Assembly: GCA_046153945.1 (NCBI GenBank)
Contig: JBJXFF010000002.1
Location: 1 to 64,000 of the forward strand
From: SXOA01 sp046153945
GTDB taxonomy: Bacteria; Planctomycetota; Planctomycetia; Pirellulales; Pirellulaceae
Direction of reading: 5' to 3'
DNA length: 64,000 nt
The notes beneath the pieces were generated by a model. That model ran no database searches, had not been told where the DNA came from, and saw only the letters and a program-made list of their open reading frames with translations. Shown here piece by piece: positions 17,759 to 25,786 of the stretch. Every line of letters starts with the position of its first letter. The first letter of the stretch is position 1. The translations under genes and the position numbers were made by a program.

Positions 17759-17843
17759 GTGGTGCAAAAGTCCGCCTTTGCGTTTCCGCAAGCCCTTATT
17801 ATGTAAAGACTTGCAACTTTCGATTCCTCGACTTTTGCACCAC
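17759..17843. repeat. 14-bp perfect inverted repeat
   Basis: GTGGTGCAAAAGTC at 17759-17772 is the exact complement of GACTTTTGCACCAC at 17830-17843, with 57 bp between. It could be the ends of a small MITE-like insertion or a hairpin in a transcript. Confidence 0.55.
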
Positions 17844-17935
17844 CCCTCTCCTTGGAAGTGGGGGTAACAAGGGGCTTCTGGCCCGTTGGAGATTCCCATG
17901 CCTCAAAACTGAAAACTGAACCACCGTCACCCATC

Positions 17936-18066
17936 CAGCGCGCAGCATCTCCCCCCTCTCCCCACAACTTCGTTTTCACTTGTCAAAGACCCAGCCGGAT
18001 TCTCGCCGGCCCGATATAGTTACAATTGTATACAATACCGCGTGTCCGTCAAGTACCGGAATGGGG
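17936..18066 (-). repeat. 132-bp dispersed repeat, copy 2, with promoter-like boxes
   Basis: Homologous to 2755-2886. The minus-strand boxes are TTGACG (18047-18052) and TACAAT (18025-18030) with a 16-nt spacer. The -10 box overlaps a perfect palindrome, ATTGTATACAAT (18025-18036), that resembles GntR-family operators. A GCCGG/CCGGC hairpin follows in both copies. Confidence 0.65.
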
Positions 18067-18104
18067 ATAGGGGCGGCGACCGGCATTGAGTGTGGGTTGC
18101 TCGG

Positions 18105-18690
18105 CTAAGGCTTCTTCCTGGCAACCAATTGCACGACGGAGGAGAGGCCCGTATGGAGTTTCCCCTCGAAAACCTCTCGTTCAATTTCCTGGGAAAGGAT
18201 CGGCTCACAGTTCGGAAACGCTTGCTCGAGATCCGCGGGACATCAGCATGTCGGGATCTTTGGGACCACCCGTATTCCGAGCAAACTGCGCCTGGGAGTA
18301 AGCCTCAAACAGGATAATTCCGCCAGGTTTTAGGGAGCGTTCCACCAAGCGATACAGCCGCTGGCGAATCTGGCTGGGAAGATGGGCCCAGATCGAAATG
18401 ACCGAGCCATAGGTATTCTCCGGCGGTTCATAACTGGCCAGGTCGGCAACCTCCGTCCGAATCGCCACACCTCTCGCTGCCGCCAGCTTCTGGGCCTTCG
18501 CGAGCCCGACTTCGGACCCATCGACACCGAGCACCTCCAACCCTCGGGAGGCCAAAAAGACGGCATTCCGCCCTTCCCCTTCCGCCAGGGAGAGGACCGG
18601 TCCCTTCAAAATCTCTGCGTTTTGCGCGAGGAACGAATTGGGTTCCGTACCATAGACAAATTCGTCGCTCGCAAAACGTTCGTTCCACAT
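18105..18690 (-). pseudogene. class I SAM-dependent methyltransferase, frameshifted
   Basis: The ATG at 18690 opens MWNERFASDEFVYGTEPNSF, typical of TehB-like methyltransferases, with the SAM motif LSLAEGEGRNAVFLASRG and the post-motif block LKPGGIILFEAYS. After MLMSR (near 18231-18238) this frame runs into a stop at 18205. One base out of frame, the sequence continues as DLEQAFPNCEPILSQEIERE and ends VVQLVARKKP at 18105, which matches the normal family C-terminus. One extra G in a CGCGGAT stretch explains it: a recent inactivating mutation or a sequencing error. Without the shift the protein would be about 195 residues. Confidence 0.75.
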
Positions 18691-19169
18691 GGATGGTCTT
18701 TCGTCGCTAAACCGTACGTCGAAGGTCTTCAATGCCGCTGTAAGTCTATTCTGGATCGCCGGTAAGCAAAGCCAAAAAATTCTGATAAGCGTAGACCCGG
18801 TCTCTCTGCTTGTCCTCTCACATTGGTCACTGTGTAAGTACCGCGACTCCGCATCATTTTTCGTTAAGCTCCCCTTCCCGAACATTTTCGCTAGTAAAGA
18901 TGCCTTGCCTAGCAATAGTCGTTAGTCAAGCAGAGTTTCCTAGTGATTGCCGTCCCGGGCCAAGTTCCCGAATGGATGGCGACGGATTGGAGCGATTGGC
19001 GAACCGGTTCATTACGTTCGCCGCGCTAATCACGGAATTGCCGTGCGGCCGCCGACACAGGGTTGCAATGCGATAGCAGATTCTATAGAATCAATCACTG
19101 GCTCTCCAGAATACAGCCGCATCGGGTTTCGACAGTCATGATGCGGTCCCGCCTGAAAAATCCCCTCCC
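18691..19169. other. 479-bp noncoding region
   Basis: Lies between the divergent methyltransferase and GntR genes. Only short frames without recognisable content occur (for example 18947-19141). It must hold the promoter of the regulator; no clear -35/-10 pair was assigned. Confidence 0.5.
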
Positions 19170-19973
19170 ATGACTCTCCTGAACGGCAAAACGTTGCGCT
19201 GGGACCACGGCCTTCGCCGGCAGGCGATCGTGGAATCGCTGCTGACGGACGTCTTTGAAGGGCGTCTGCGAGCCGGACAGCACTTGGTAACGCAAGATTT
19301 GGCCGAGCGATTCAAAGTCAGCCATACGCCGATTCGGGAAGCCTTGGTCGCTCTCGCCGGCATCGGCATTATCGACCTGCTGCCAAACCGAGGCGCAATT
19401 GTCCGCCCGGTGACGAGCAAAGACGTACGCGAAATCGCCCAGGTCCGCCGCGTGCTGGAGTGCGAAGCGACTCGCCGCGCCTGCGGCCGGACCGAACTGG
19501 GTGAACTCGAATCACTCGCAGCCGACTTGCGACGGCTGGTGAAAGCATCCGCCAAGGGGGGATCCCGATTCATCGAAGAGGCCCGCGCCACCGATAGCCG
19601 ACTGCACGACCTTGTCGCGGCCAGTTGCGGCAATGATTTTCTCGCTGCCGAGTTGTCGCGCCTCAAGATTCTGTTCCGGGCCTTTCGCGACGTCGCTTGG
19701 GCCTATGTCACCGCCCGCAACGACTACCGCCGGCTAGCCGATGAAGCCCGGGAGCACCTGGCCATTGTCGAGGCGCTGCTCGCCGGCGATGCCAAGGAAG
19801 CCGCCCGGGCAATGTCTCGCCACATTCGCAGCGGGGTGAGGTACTGGAGCCGGGCCGTTCCGGCTGTGGTAGAAAGCACCGCGGCCTGCAAACCACGTTT
19901 ACTGAAGACTCAAAAAACTGAAATCTCAAATCTCAAACAAATTCGAATTGGGAAAATGAGAAATGAGAAATGA
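19170..19973 (+). CDS. GntR family regulator, FadR subfamily (FCD domain)
   Basis: 267 residues. The winged helix-turn-helix is at residues 15-80 (LRRQAIVESLLTDVFEGRLR, QDLAERFKVSHTPIREALVA), followed by an all-helical FCD ligand domain with conserved metal-site histidines (LHDLV, EHLAIVEAL, SRHIRSG). FCD regulators sense carboxylates or sugar acids and usually repress nearby catabolic genes, here probably the downstream exported proteins (inference). The last ~20 residues (KTQKTEISNLKQ and on) are encoded by an inverted repeat and look like a recent read-through extension. No good ribosome binding site precedes the ATG. Confidence 0.88.
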   Translation: MTLLNGKTLRWDHGLRRQAIVESLLTDVFEGRLRAGQHLVTQDLAERFKVSHTPIREALVALAGIGIIDLLPNRGAIVRPVTSKDVREIAQVRRVLECEATRRACGRTELGELESLAADLRRLVKASAKGGSRFIEEARATDSRLHDLVAASCGNDFLAAELSRLKILFRAFRDVAWAYVTARNDYRRLADEAREHLAIVEALLAGDAKEAARAMSRHIRSGVRYWSRAVPAVVESTAACKPRLLKTQKTEISNLKQIRIGKMRNEK

Positions 19974-20035
19974 ACAGGGCTCCTGTTTCCCAATTCCATG
20001 TTCCGTATTCCATTTTGTTTGAGATTTGAGATTTC
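19920..20035. repeat. 22-bp perfect inverted repeat at the end of the GntR gene
   Basis: The arm 19920-19941 (GAAATCTCAAATCTC then AAACAAA) is the exact complement of 20014-20035. An inner AATTGGGA/TCCCAATT pair extends the hairpin. The GntR stop codon lies in the loop, so the repeat encodes the end of that protein. Confidence 0.65.
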
Positions 20036-20069
20036 CAATTTCGATTGCCGGCTCCCAGGGGACCACACG

Positions 20070-23000
20070 ATGATTCGCCATCTTGCCTTGACCACTCTGC
20101 TCGTCGCGAGCGTTGCAACCGCGGCCTCGGCTGCCGACAAGCTCGAATACAACCGGGACATCCGACCGATCCTGGCGGAGAATTGTTTTGCCTGCCATGG
20201 CCCGGACAGCGCCGCCCGCAAAGCGGACCTGCGGCTCGACCGGCGCGAAGCGGCAATGCAGATGACCGCCATCGTTCCCTTCAAGCCGGACGAGAGCGAG
20301 TTGATCAAGCGGATTCTTTCCACTGATCCGGACGAAAGAATGCCCCCCGCTTCCACCAAAAAGGAGTTGACAGCCGCTCAAAAAGAATTGCTCCGCCGCT
20401 GGATTGCCGAAGGAGCCGAGTATCAGCCGCACTGGTCGTTCATCGCTCCCAAGCGGCCGGCGCTTCCCGCGGTGAAGAACGCCGCTTGGGTGAAGAACCC
20501 AATTGATGCGTTCGTGCTCGCCAAGCTGGAAGCGATGGGCCTTTCCCCCGCTCCCGAAGCCGACAAGCGGACGCTCGCCCGCCGGCTCAGCCTCGACATC
20601 ACCGGCCTCCCCCCCGCGATGGATCTGGTGGAGAAATTCGTGAACGATAAGGACGACAAGGCTTATGAAAAGCTCATCGACGAGTTGATGCAGTCCAAGC
20701 AATGGGGCGAGCACCGGGGGCGCTACTGGCTCGACGTCGCCCGCTATGCCGATACCAACGGCATTCATTTCGATAATTTCCGCGAGAACTGGGCGTATCG
20801 CGAATGGCTGATAGGGGCCTTCAATCGCAACCTGCCGTTCGACCAGTTCACCATCGAGCAACTCGCCGGCGACTTGCTCCCGAACCGCACACTCGACCAG
20901 CAGATCGCCTCCGGCTTCAATCGCTGCAACATCACCACGAGCGAAGGGGGGTCGATCCCCGAGGAGTATCTCGTCTTCTACACCCGCGACCGGACCGAGA
21001 CGACATCACAAGTCTGGCTCGGCCTGACCACCGGCTGTGCGGTCTGCCACGACCACAAGTTTGACCCGCTGAAGCAAAAGGAGTTTTATGAGCTGTCGGC
21101 GTTTTTCAACAACACCACTCAGCCGGCCATGGATGGCAACATCAAGGACACGCCGCCGGTCCTCCCCGTTCCCATGGCGGCCGACCGCCCGCGGCTGGAG
21201 GCCATCGACAAGGAGCTGGCGGACGCTCGCGCTGGTACGGAGTCTCGCAAAGCGGCCGCGAAGGGTGACTACGACGCCTGGCTCGCTTCCGCCAATGTGG
21301 AATCGCTGGTGAAGAGTCTGCCGACGAAGGATTTGTATTTGTCCGCCCCGCTCGCCGAAGGAGACGGCAAAACGACGAAGGTGAATCTCGAAGGCCAAGA
21401 ACAATCGGTCCCACTGACCGAATCGGCCAAGTGGCAGCCAGGAGCCTCCGGCGGCAAGGCGCTGCAAACGCAAGGAACGGCTCTGGAACTCGCTGGTGCT
21501 GGCGATTTTGAGAAGGAGCAGCCATTCTCCTGCTCCGCTTGGATCATGATTCCGCCGAACGATTCGCAGGGGGCGATCTGTTCCCGCATGGACAACACCA
21601 AGGACTATCGTGGCTGGGATTTTTGGGTGCAGGCCCGCCGCGTGGGAACACACATCGTGAATACTTGGCCGGGGGATGCCCTCAAAGTCGTCGCCACGGA
21701 GCAAGTGCCGGCCAATACGTGGACCCACGTCACCGTCACCTACGACGGCTCGGGGAAAGCGAGCGGTGTGAAGGTTTACTACAACGGCCAGCCGCAAAAG
21801 ACGAATGTAGAGGCTGACAAGCTGCAAAACAGCATCCGCACGACGGTCCCGTTCAAGCTCGGCCAGCGCAATACCAGCGAGCCCCTCAGCGGACTCACCA
21901 TTCAGGACTTGCGAATCTATAAGCAGTCTTTGACTCCCGCCGAGATTGAATCCCTCGCCAAAGTCAGCCGCTTCGCCGGCATTCTGACGAAGGCTGCCGG
22001 AGAGCGGACGGATGCAGAGAAGAACGAGCTGTATCAATGGTGGCTCGGCACTTTCGACAAAGCCTTTCAAGACTTGGCGGCCAAAACTGGCGGCTTGGAA
22101 AGGGAGCTGGCCGCCATCAAGGCCCGCGGTACCGTTGCCCATGTGATGCAGGAAAAAACGGATGAACCCAGCGCGTTTGTACTGTTCCGCGGCGAGTACG
22201 ACAAGCGCCGCGACCCGGTGAAAGCAGGAACTCCGGGCTTCCTCCCGCCGATGCCGGGTGATCTCGCAAAGAACCGCCTCGGGCTCGCCAAATGGCTGCT
22301 CCGGGAGGACCATCCGCTGACGGCCCGCGTGACGGTCAATCGGTTCTGGCAAGAAGTGTTTGGAACTGGCCTTGTTCGCACGGCTGGCGACTTCGGCGTG
22401 AGCGGCGAGCTGCCGTCCCATCCGGAATTGCTCGACTGGATGGCGATGGAGTTCCGCTCCCCCTCGGACGGCTCAACACCCTGGGACATGAAGCGGTTCT
22501 TCAAGCAGATATTCCTGTCGAATACTTATCGTCAGGCGGCAATCGCCACTCCCGAGAAGCTGGAGAAAGACGCGGCCAATCGCCACTTCTCTCGCGGCCC
22601 GCGGTTCAGGATGGATGGCGAGATGATCCGCGACTACGCCCTCGCCTCCAGCGGCATTCTGGTTTCCAAGCTCGGCGGCCCGAGCGTGAAGCCCTATCAG
22701 CCGGAAGGGGTGTGGGAAGCGGTCGCCATCATCGGCAGCAACACCCGCGACTATAAGCCGGACACTGGCGAAAACCTCTACCGCCGGAGCATGTACACCT
22801 TCTGGAAGCGCTCGGCTCCGCCGGCTTCGATGGAAATCCTCGGGGCCCCCAATCGCGAGACCTGCACCGTCCGCCGCGAGCGGACGAACACTCCGCTGCA
22901 AGCCCTGGTCACGCTCAACGACGTGCAGTTCGTCGAAGCCGCCCGCCACTTGGCCCAGGTGACTTTGAAAACCGGTGGCAGAAAAGACGATGAGCGCCTC

Positions 23001-23234
23001 GACTTTGTCGCCAAACGGATCCTCGCCCGCCCCTTCCGCAGCGAAGAACTCCCCGTGGTGCAAGCTTCGCTCTCCGAGTTGCAGAAGTTCTACGCAGCCC
23101 ACGCCGACGACGCCAAGAAGCTCATCAGCGAAGGAGAATCCAAGCCCGATGCCGCACTCGACCCAGCAGCACTTGCCGCTTGGACGATGCTGGTGAATGA
23201 GTTGATGAATTTGGATGAGGTGCTGAATAAGTAA
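20070..23234 (+). CDS. PSD1-type planctomycete cytochrome/DUF1549/DUF1553 protein with LamG-like insert
   Basis: 1054 residues; the ATG is preceded by AGGGGA. In order: a signal peptide (LALTTLLVASVATAASA); a planctomycete cytochrome C domain with CFACH at 39-43; DUF1549 with a second heme-like motif CAVCHDHKFDPL near 322; a LamG-like sandwich around 470-630 (FSCSAWIMIPPND to IQDLRIYKQSLTPAEI); then DUF1553 with CTVRRERTNTPLQALVTLND. Such proteins are exported and are usually co-transcribed with a DUF1501 partner, thought to work in breakdown of complex polysaccharides; no activity is proven. Here the partner is 950 bp away, with a RAYT unit in between. Confidence 0.93.
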   Translation: MIRHLALTTLLVASVATAASAADKLEYNRDIRPILAENCFACHGPDSAARKADLRLDRREAAMQMTAIVPFKPDESELIKRILSTDPDERMPPASTKKELTAAQKELLRRWIAEGAEYQPHWSFIAPKRPALPAVKNAAWVKNPIDAFVLAKLEAMGLSPAPEADKRTLARRLSLDITGLPPAMDLVEKFVNDKDDKAYEKLIDELMQSKQWGEHRGRYWLDVARYADTNGIHFDNFRENWAYREWLIGAFNRNLPFDQFTIEQLAGDLLPNRTLDQQIASGFNRCNITTSEGGSIPEEYLVFYTRDRTETTSQVWLGLTTGCAVCHDHKFDPLKQKEFYELSAFFNNTTQPAMDGNIKDTPPVLPVPMAADRPRLEAIDKELADARAGTESRKAAAKGDYDAWLASANVESLVKSLPTKDLYLSAPLAEGDGKTTKVNLEGQEQSVPLTESAKWQPGASGGKALQTQGTALELAGAGDFEKEQPFSCSAWIMIPPNDSQGAICSRMDNTKDYRGWDFWVQARRVGTHIVNTWPGDALKVVATEQVPANTWTHVTVTYDGSGKASGVKVYYNGQPQKTNVEADKLQNSIRTTVPFKLGQRNTSEPLSGLTIQDLRIYKQSLTPAEIESLAKVSRFAGILTKAAGERTDAEKNELYQWWLGTFDKAFQDLAAKTGGLERELAAIKARGTVAHVMQEKTDEPSAFVLFRGEYDKRRDPVKAGTPGFLPPMPGDLAKNRLGLAKWLLREDHPLTARVTVNRFWQEVFGTGLVRTAGDFGVSGELPSHPELLDWMAMEFRSPSDGSTPWDMKRFFKQIFLSNTYRQAAIATPEKLEKDAANRHFSRGPRFRMDGEMIRDYALASSGILVSKLGGPSVKPYQPEGVWEAVAIIGSNTRDYKPDTGENLYRRSMYTFWKRSAPPASMEILGAPNRETCTVRRERTNTPLQALVTLNDVQFVEAARHLAQVTLKTGGRKDDERLDFVAKRILARPFRSEELPVVQASLSELQKFYAAHADDAKKLISEGESKPDAALDPAALAAWTMLVNELMNLDEVLNK

Positions 23235-23235
23235 C

Positions 23236-23270
23236 GTGGTCCGCTCGCTCCGCGAGCGGAACCTTACTTA
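23236..23270 (+). repeat. REP palindrome, left end of the first RAYT unit
   Basis: GTGGTCCGCTCGCTCCGCGA continues to GCGGAACCTTACTTA. The core CCGCTCGC-TCC-GCGAGCGG is an 8-bp stem with a 3-nt loop. The first 31 bp are the exact complement of 24146-24176. Confidence 0.8.
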
Positions 23271-23274
23271 GAAA

Positions 23275-24018
23275 ATGTCGAGTTCCAAATCGGCCAATTT
23301 CGCGATCGGTTCGCCCCGCAAACGCAAAATCGTATCTCCCATGATTCCCCTGCAGACTTTCGACCCCAAAAGTGACTTCTCGATTATCGAGCGATCTCGC
23401 CTTCCTCACTGGGTTCAGGCAGGGACGGTCTGCTTCATTACCTGGCGGACTTGGGATTCATTACCGGAAGCCGTCGTCGAAAGGTGGTTGAACGATCGGC
23501 GGCAATGGTTGCGGCAGCATGGCATCAATCCGATCTCGGCCAATTGGCGGCGAGCCGTTTCCGAGCTCGCTCCAGAGCGACAAAGCGAGTTCCGCGAGTT
23601 CGTTTCCACTCGCTTTGAATCCGAGTTAGACCAGGCTCATGGCGAGTGCGTTCTCCGCCAACAGGAGCTGTCGCAAATTGTCTCGCAGAGCCTGCTGTAT
23701 TTTGACGAACAGCGGTATGTGATGACGGACTTCGTCGTCATGCCGAACCATGTCCATCTGCTCGCCGCCTTTGCAACGGAAGAGGGAATGTTGCAACAGT
23801 GCGATTCCTGGAAGTACTTTACCGCCACCCAAATCAATCGCAGGCTCGCCTGCAAAGGACGCTTCTGGCAAGAGGACCAATTTGACCACTTGGTTCGAAG
23901 TCCCGAGGACTTCAGCCATTTTCGTTCTTACATAGCAGAGAACCCCAAACGGGCCAGGCTGAGACCAGGTGAATACATCCATTTCACAAAGGATTTGAGT
24001 CTTCGAATGCCACGATGA
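23275..24018 (+). CDS. REP-associated tyrosine transposase (RAYT, IS200/IS605-like)
   Basis: 247 residues; a later ATG at 23341 is also possible. The HUH motif is in VMPNHVHLLA (H159-V-H161). The single catalytic Tyr is expected at Y219 in FRSYIAENPKRARL, and the block FWQEDQFDHLVRSPEDF is typical of RAYTs. These enzymes cut and rejoin single-stranded DNA at REP hairpins and usually occur once, flanked by the REPs they recognise. That is seen here: a palindrome 5 nt before the ATG, one 9 nt after the stop, and a third, inverted, at 24146. It interrupts the usual PSD1-DUF1501 pair. Confidence 0.88.
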   Translation: MSSSKSANFAIGSPRKRKIVSPMIPLQTFDPKSDFSIIERSRLPHWVQAGTVCFITWRTWDSLPEAVVERWLNDRRQWLRQHGINPISANWRRAVSELAPERQSEFREFVSTRFESELDQAHGECVLRQQELSQIVSQSLLYFDEQRYVMTDFVVMPNHVHLLAAFATEEGMLQQCDSWKYFTATQINRRLACKGRFWQEDQFDHLVRSPEDFSHFRSYIAENPKRARLRPGEYIHFTKDLSLRMPR

Positions 24019-24026
24019 CCCCACCC

Positions 24027-24059
24027 GTGGTCCGCTCGCTCCGCGAGCGGAACTTCACT
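24027..24059 (+). repeat. REP palindrome, internal copy after the RAYT gene
   Basis: Direct copy of the 23236 element with the same CCGCTCGC-TCC-GCGAGCGG core and a slightly changed 3' flank (GAACTTCACT instead of GAACCTTACT). Confidence 0.8.
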
Positions 24060-24145
24060 GAAGTGACGTCGATTTCCTGAGCCCCTAATTTCCCGATCAA
24101 GCCTTCACACGATCTTAAGTACGACCAAGTTCCATATTTCCTCAC

Positions 24146-24176
24146 TAAGGTTCCGCTCGCGGAGCGAGCGGACCAC
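24146..24176 (-). repeat. REP palindrome, right end, inverted
   Basis: TAAGGTTCCGCTCGCGGAGC continues to GAGCGGACCAC, the exact reverse complement of the first 31 bp of the 23236 copy. The two inverted copies bracket a unit of about 940 bp. Confidence 0.8.
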
Positions 24177-24187
24177 GGGAGAAACCC

Positions 24188-25645
24188 ATGAACATCTTCG
24201 ATAACATCCGTCAGAACATGACCCGCCGCCACTTCTTTCAGCAGGGCTCGCACCTGCTCGGCGGAGCCGCGCTGGCTTCGTTAGCCGGAACAGGCCTGGC
24301 TGCGGACGCCGCAGACAAAAAGCCCCTGCACCCCTCCCTCACCCACTTCGCCCCCAAGGCCAAGCACGTCATTTATCTCCACATGGTCGGCGGGCCGCCG
24401 CAGATGGATTTGTATGACTATAAGCCGGTGATGAACGAGTGGTATGACAAGGACCTGCCGGAAACGGTCCGGATGGGGCAGCGGCTGACGACGATGACTT
24501 CGGGGCAGAAGCGGTTTCCCATTGCGCCGTCGAAGTTCAAGTTCGCCCAGCACGGCAAGAGCGGCATGTGGGTGACGGAGTTGCTGCCGCACACGGCCAA
24601 AATGGTGGACGAAATGTGCTTCATCCGGAGCATGCACACCGAAGCCATCAACCACGAGCCGGCCATCAGTTACATGCAGACCGGCAACCAGATCACCGGC
24701 CGCCCCTGCCTCGGAGCGTGGGCGTCCTACGGCCTCGGCTCCCTCAACGACGACCTGCCGACGTTCGTGGTCCTCGTCGCCAAGCCGACCAACGTTGAGC
24801 AGGTGCAAGCCATCTCCGCCCGCATCTGGTCCAGCGGCTACCTCTCCGGCGAGCACGCCGGCGTCAGTTTCCGCAGCGGCGGCGACCCGATTCTCTACAT
24901 CAACAACCCGAACGGCGTGCCGACGGAAGTCCGCCGCAACACGCTCGATGGCCTCAAGAAACTCAACGAGCTGAACCATCAGCTCACGCTCGATCCCGAA
25001 ACGGCGACGCGCATCCAGCAGTACGAGCTGGCGTTCCGGATGCAATCTAGCGTGCCGGAGTTGACGAACATCGCCACCGAGCCGGAGAGCACTTTCAAGC
25101 TCTATGGCGACTCGGCCAAAAAGCCCGGCAGCTTTGGCCACAGCGTCCTGATGGCCCGGCGAATGGTGGAGCGCGGCGTCCGCTTTATCCAGCTTTACCA
25201 CAACAACTGGGACACGCACGCCAACGTCGCTGGCCGCCTCCCCGACCAGTGCCGTGACGTCGATCAGCCCTGCTACGGCCTCGTGCAAGACCTGAAGCAG
25301 CGCGGCCTGCTCGACGAAACGCTCATCATCTGGGGGGGCGAATTCGGCCGCACCATCTACTCCCAAGGGGGCGTCTCCAAAGAGAACTACGGCCGCGATC
25401 ACCATCCCCGCTGCTTCACCATGTGGATGGCCGGCGGCGGCAGCAAACCGGGCCAGATTTACGGCCAAACCGACGACTTCTCCTACAACATCGTGAAAGA
25501 CCCCTGCAACGTTCACGATTTCCACGCCACCGTCCTGCACCTCCTCGGCTTCGACCACGAGCGGTTCAGCTTCCGCTACCAGGGGCTCGACCAGCGGCTG
25601 ACCGGCGTTGAGCCGGCGAAGGTGCTTAAGGAACTGCTGGCGTAA
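24188..25645 (+). CDS. Tat-exported DUF1501 (sulfatase-like) protein
   Basis: 485 residues. A twin-arginine signal (MTRRHFFQQGSHLLGGAAL) is followed by the DUF1501 fold, which is related to the alkaline phosphatase/sulfatase superfamily: VIYLHMVGGPPQMDLYDYKP, HNNWDTHANV, LIIWGGEFGRTIYSQG and DHHPRCFTMWMAGGG are its metal-site blocks. DUF1501 proteins normally pair with PSD1/DUF1553 proteins, here the gene at 20070, and are exported. The substrate is unknown. The start lies only 11 nt after a REP palindrome, so translation or transcription of this gene may be altered by the insertion. Confidence 0.93.
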   Translation: MNIFDNIRQNMTRRHFFQQGSHLLGGAALASLAGTGLAADAADKKPLHPSLTHFAPKAKHVIYLHMVGGPPQMDLYDYKPVMNEWYDKDLPETVRMGQRLTTMTSGQKRFPIAPSKFKFAQHGKSGMWVTELLPHTAKMVDEMCFIRSMHTEAINHEPAISYMQTGNQITGRPCLGAWASYGLGSLNDDLPTFVVLVAKPTNVEQVQAISARIWSSGYLSGEHAGVSFRSGGDPILYINNPNGVPTEVRRNTLDGLKKLNELNHQLTLDPETATRIQQYELAFRMQSSVPELTNIATEPESTFKLYGDSAKKPGSFGHSVLMARRMVERGVRFIQLYHNNWDTHANVAGRLPDQCRDVDQPCYGLVQDLKQRGLLDETLIIWGGEFGRTIYSQGGVSKENYGRDHHPRCFTMWMAGGGSKPGQIYGQTDDFSYNIVKDPCNVHDFHATVLHLLGFDHERFSFRYQGLDQRLTGVEPAKVLKELLA

Positions 25646-25650
25646 GGCCC

Positions 25651-25673
25651 AAGGTTGTTTGCCGCGCAACCTT
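25651..25673 (+). terminator. hairpin after the DUF1501 gene
   Basis: AAGGTTG (25651-25657) pairs with CAACCTT (25667-25673) just after the stop codon. There is no clear U-tract, so terminator function is a guess. Confidence 0.35.
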
Positions 25674-25786
25674 TCGCATCAAGAACTAGTAAAGATCTCC
25701 CCGCCCCGCGCTAAGAAAGTATCAAGATCGCCTTTCCGCCGGTTCTGACCAAGGTTTCTCCCTCTATTCTGGAAGCGGAGAAACCT

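Larger units (their letters stand above)
17479..18104. other. 626-bp noncoding region with three repeat types
   Basis: No gene is supported. It contains palindrome copy C (17648-17678), a 14-bp inverted repeat (17759-17772 / 17830-17843) and the second copy of the 132-bp dispersed repeat (17936-18066), whose promoter-like boxes point to the TPR gene. Confidence 0.65.

Noticed and set aside
18947..19141. 64-codon frame upstream of the GntR gene
   Set aside because: No ribosome binding site or domain; likely chance.
21006..22421. 471-codon frame opposite the PSD1 gene
   Set aside because: Antisense shadow; composition follows the reverse of the real gene.
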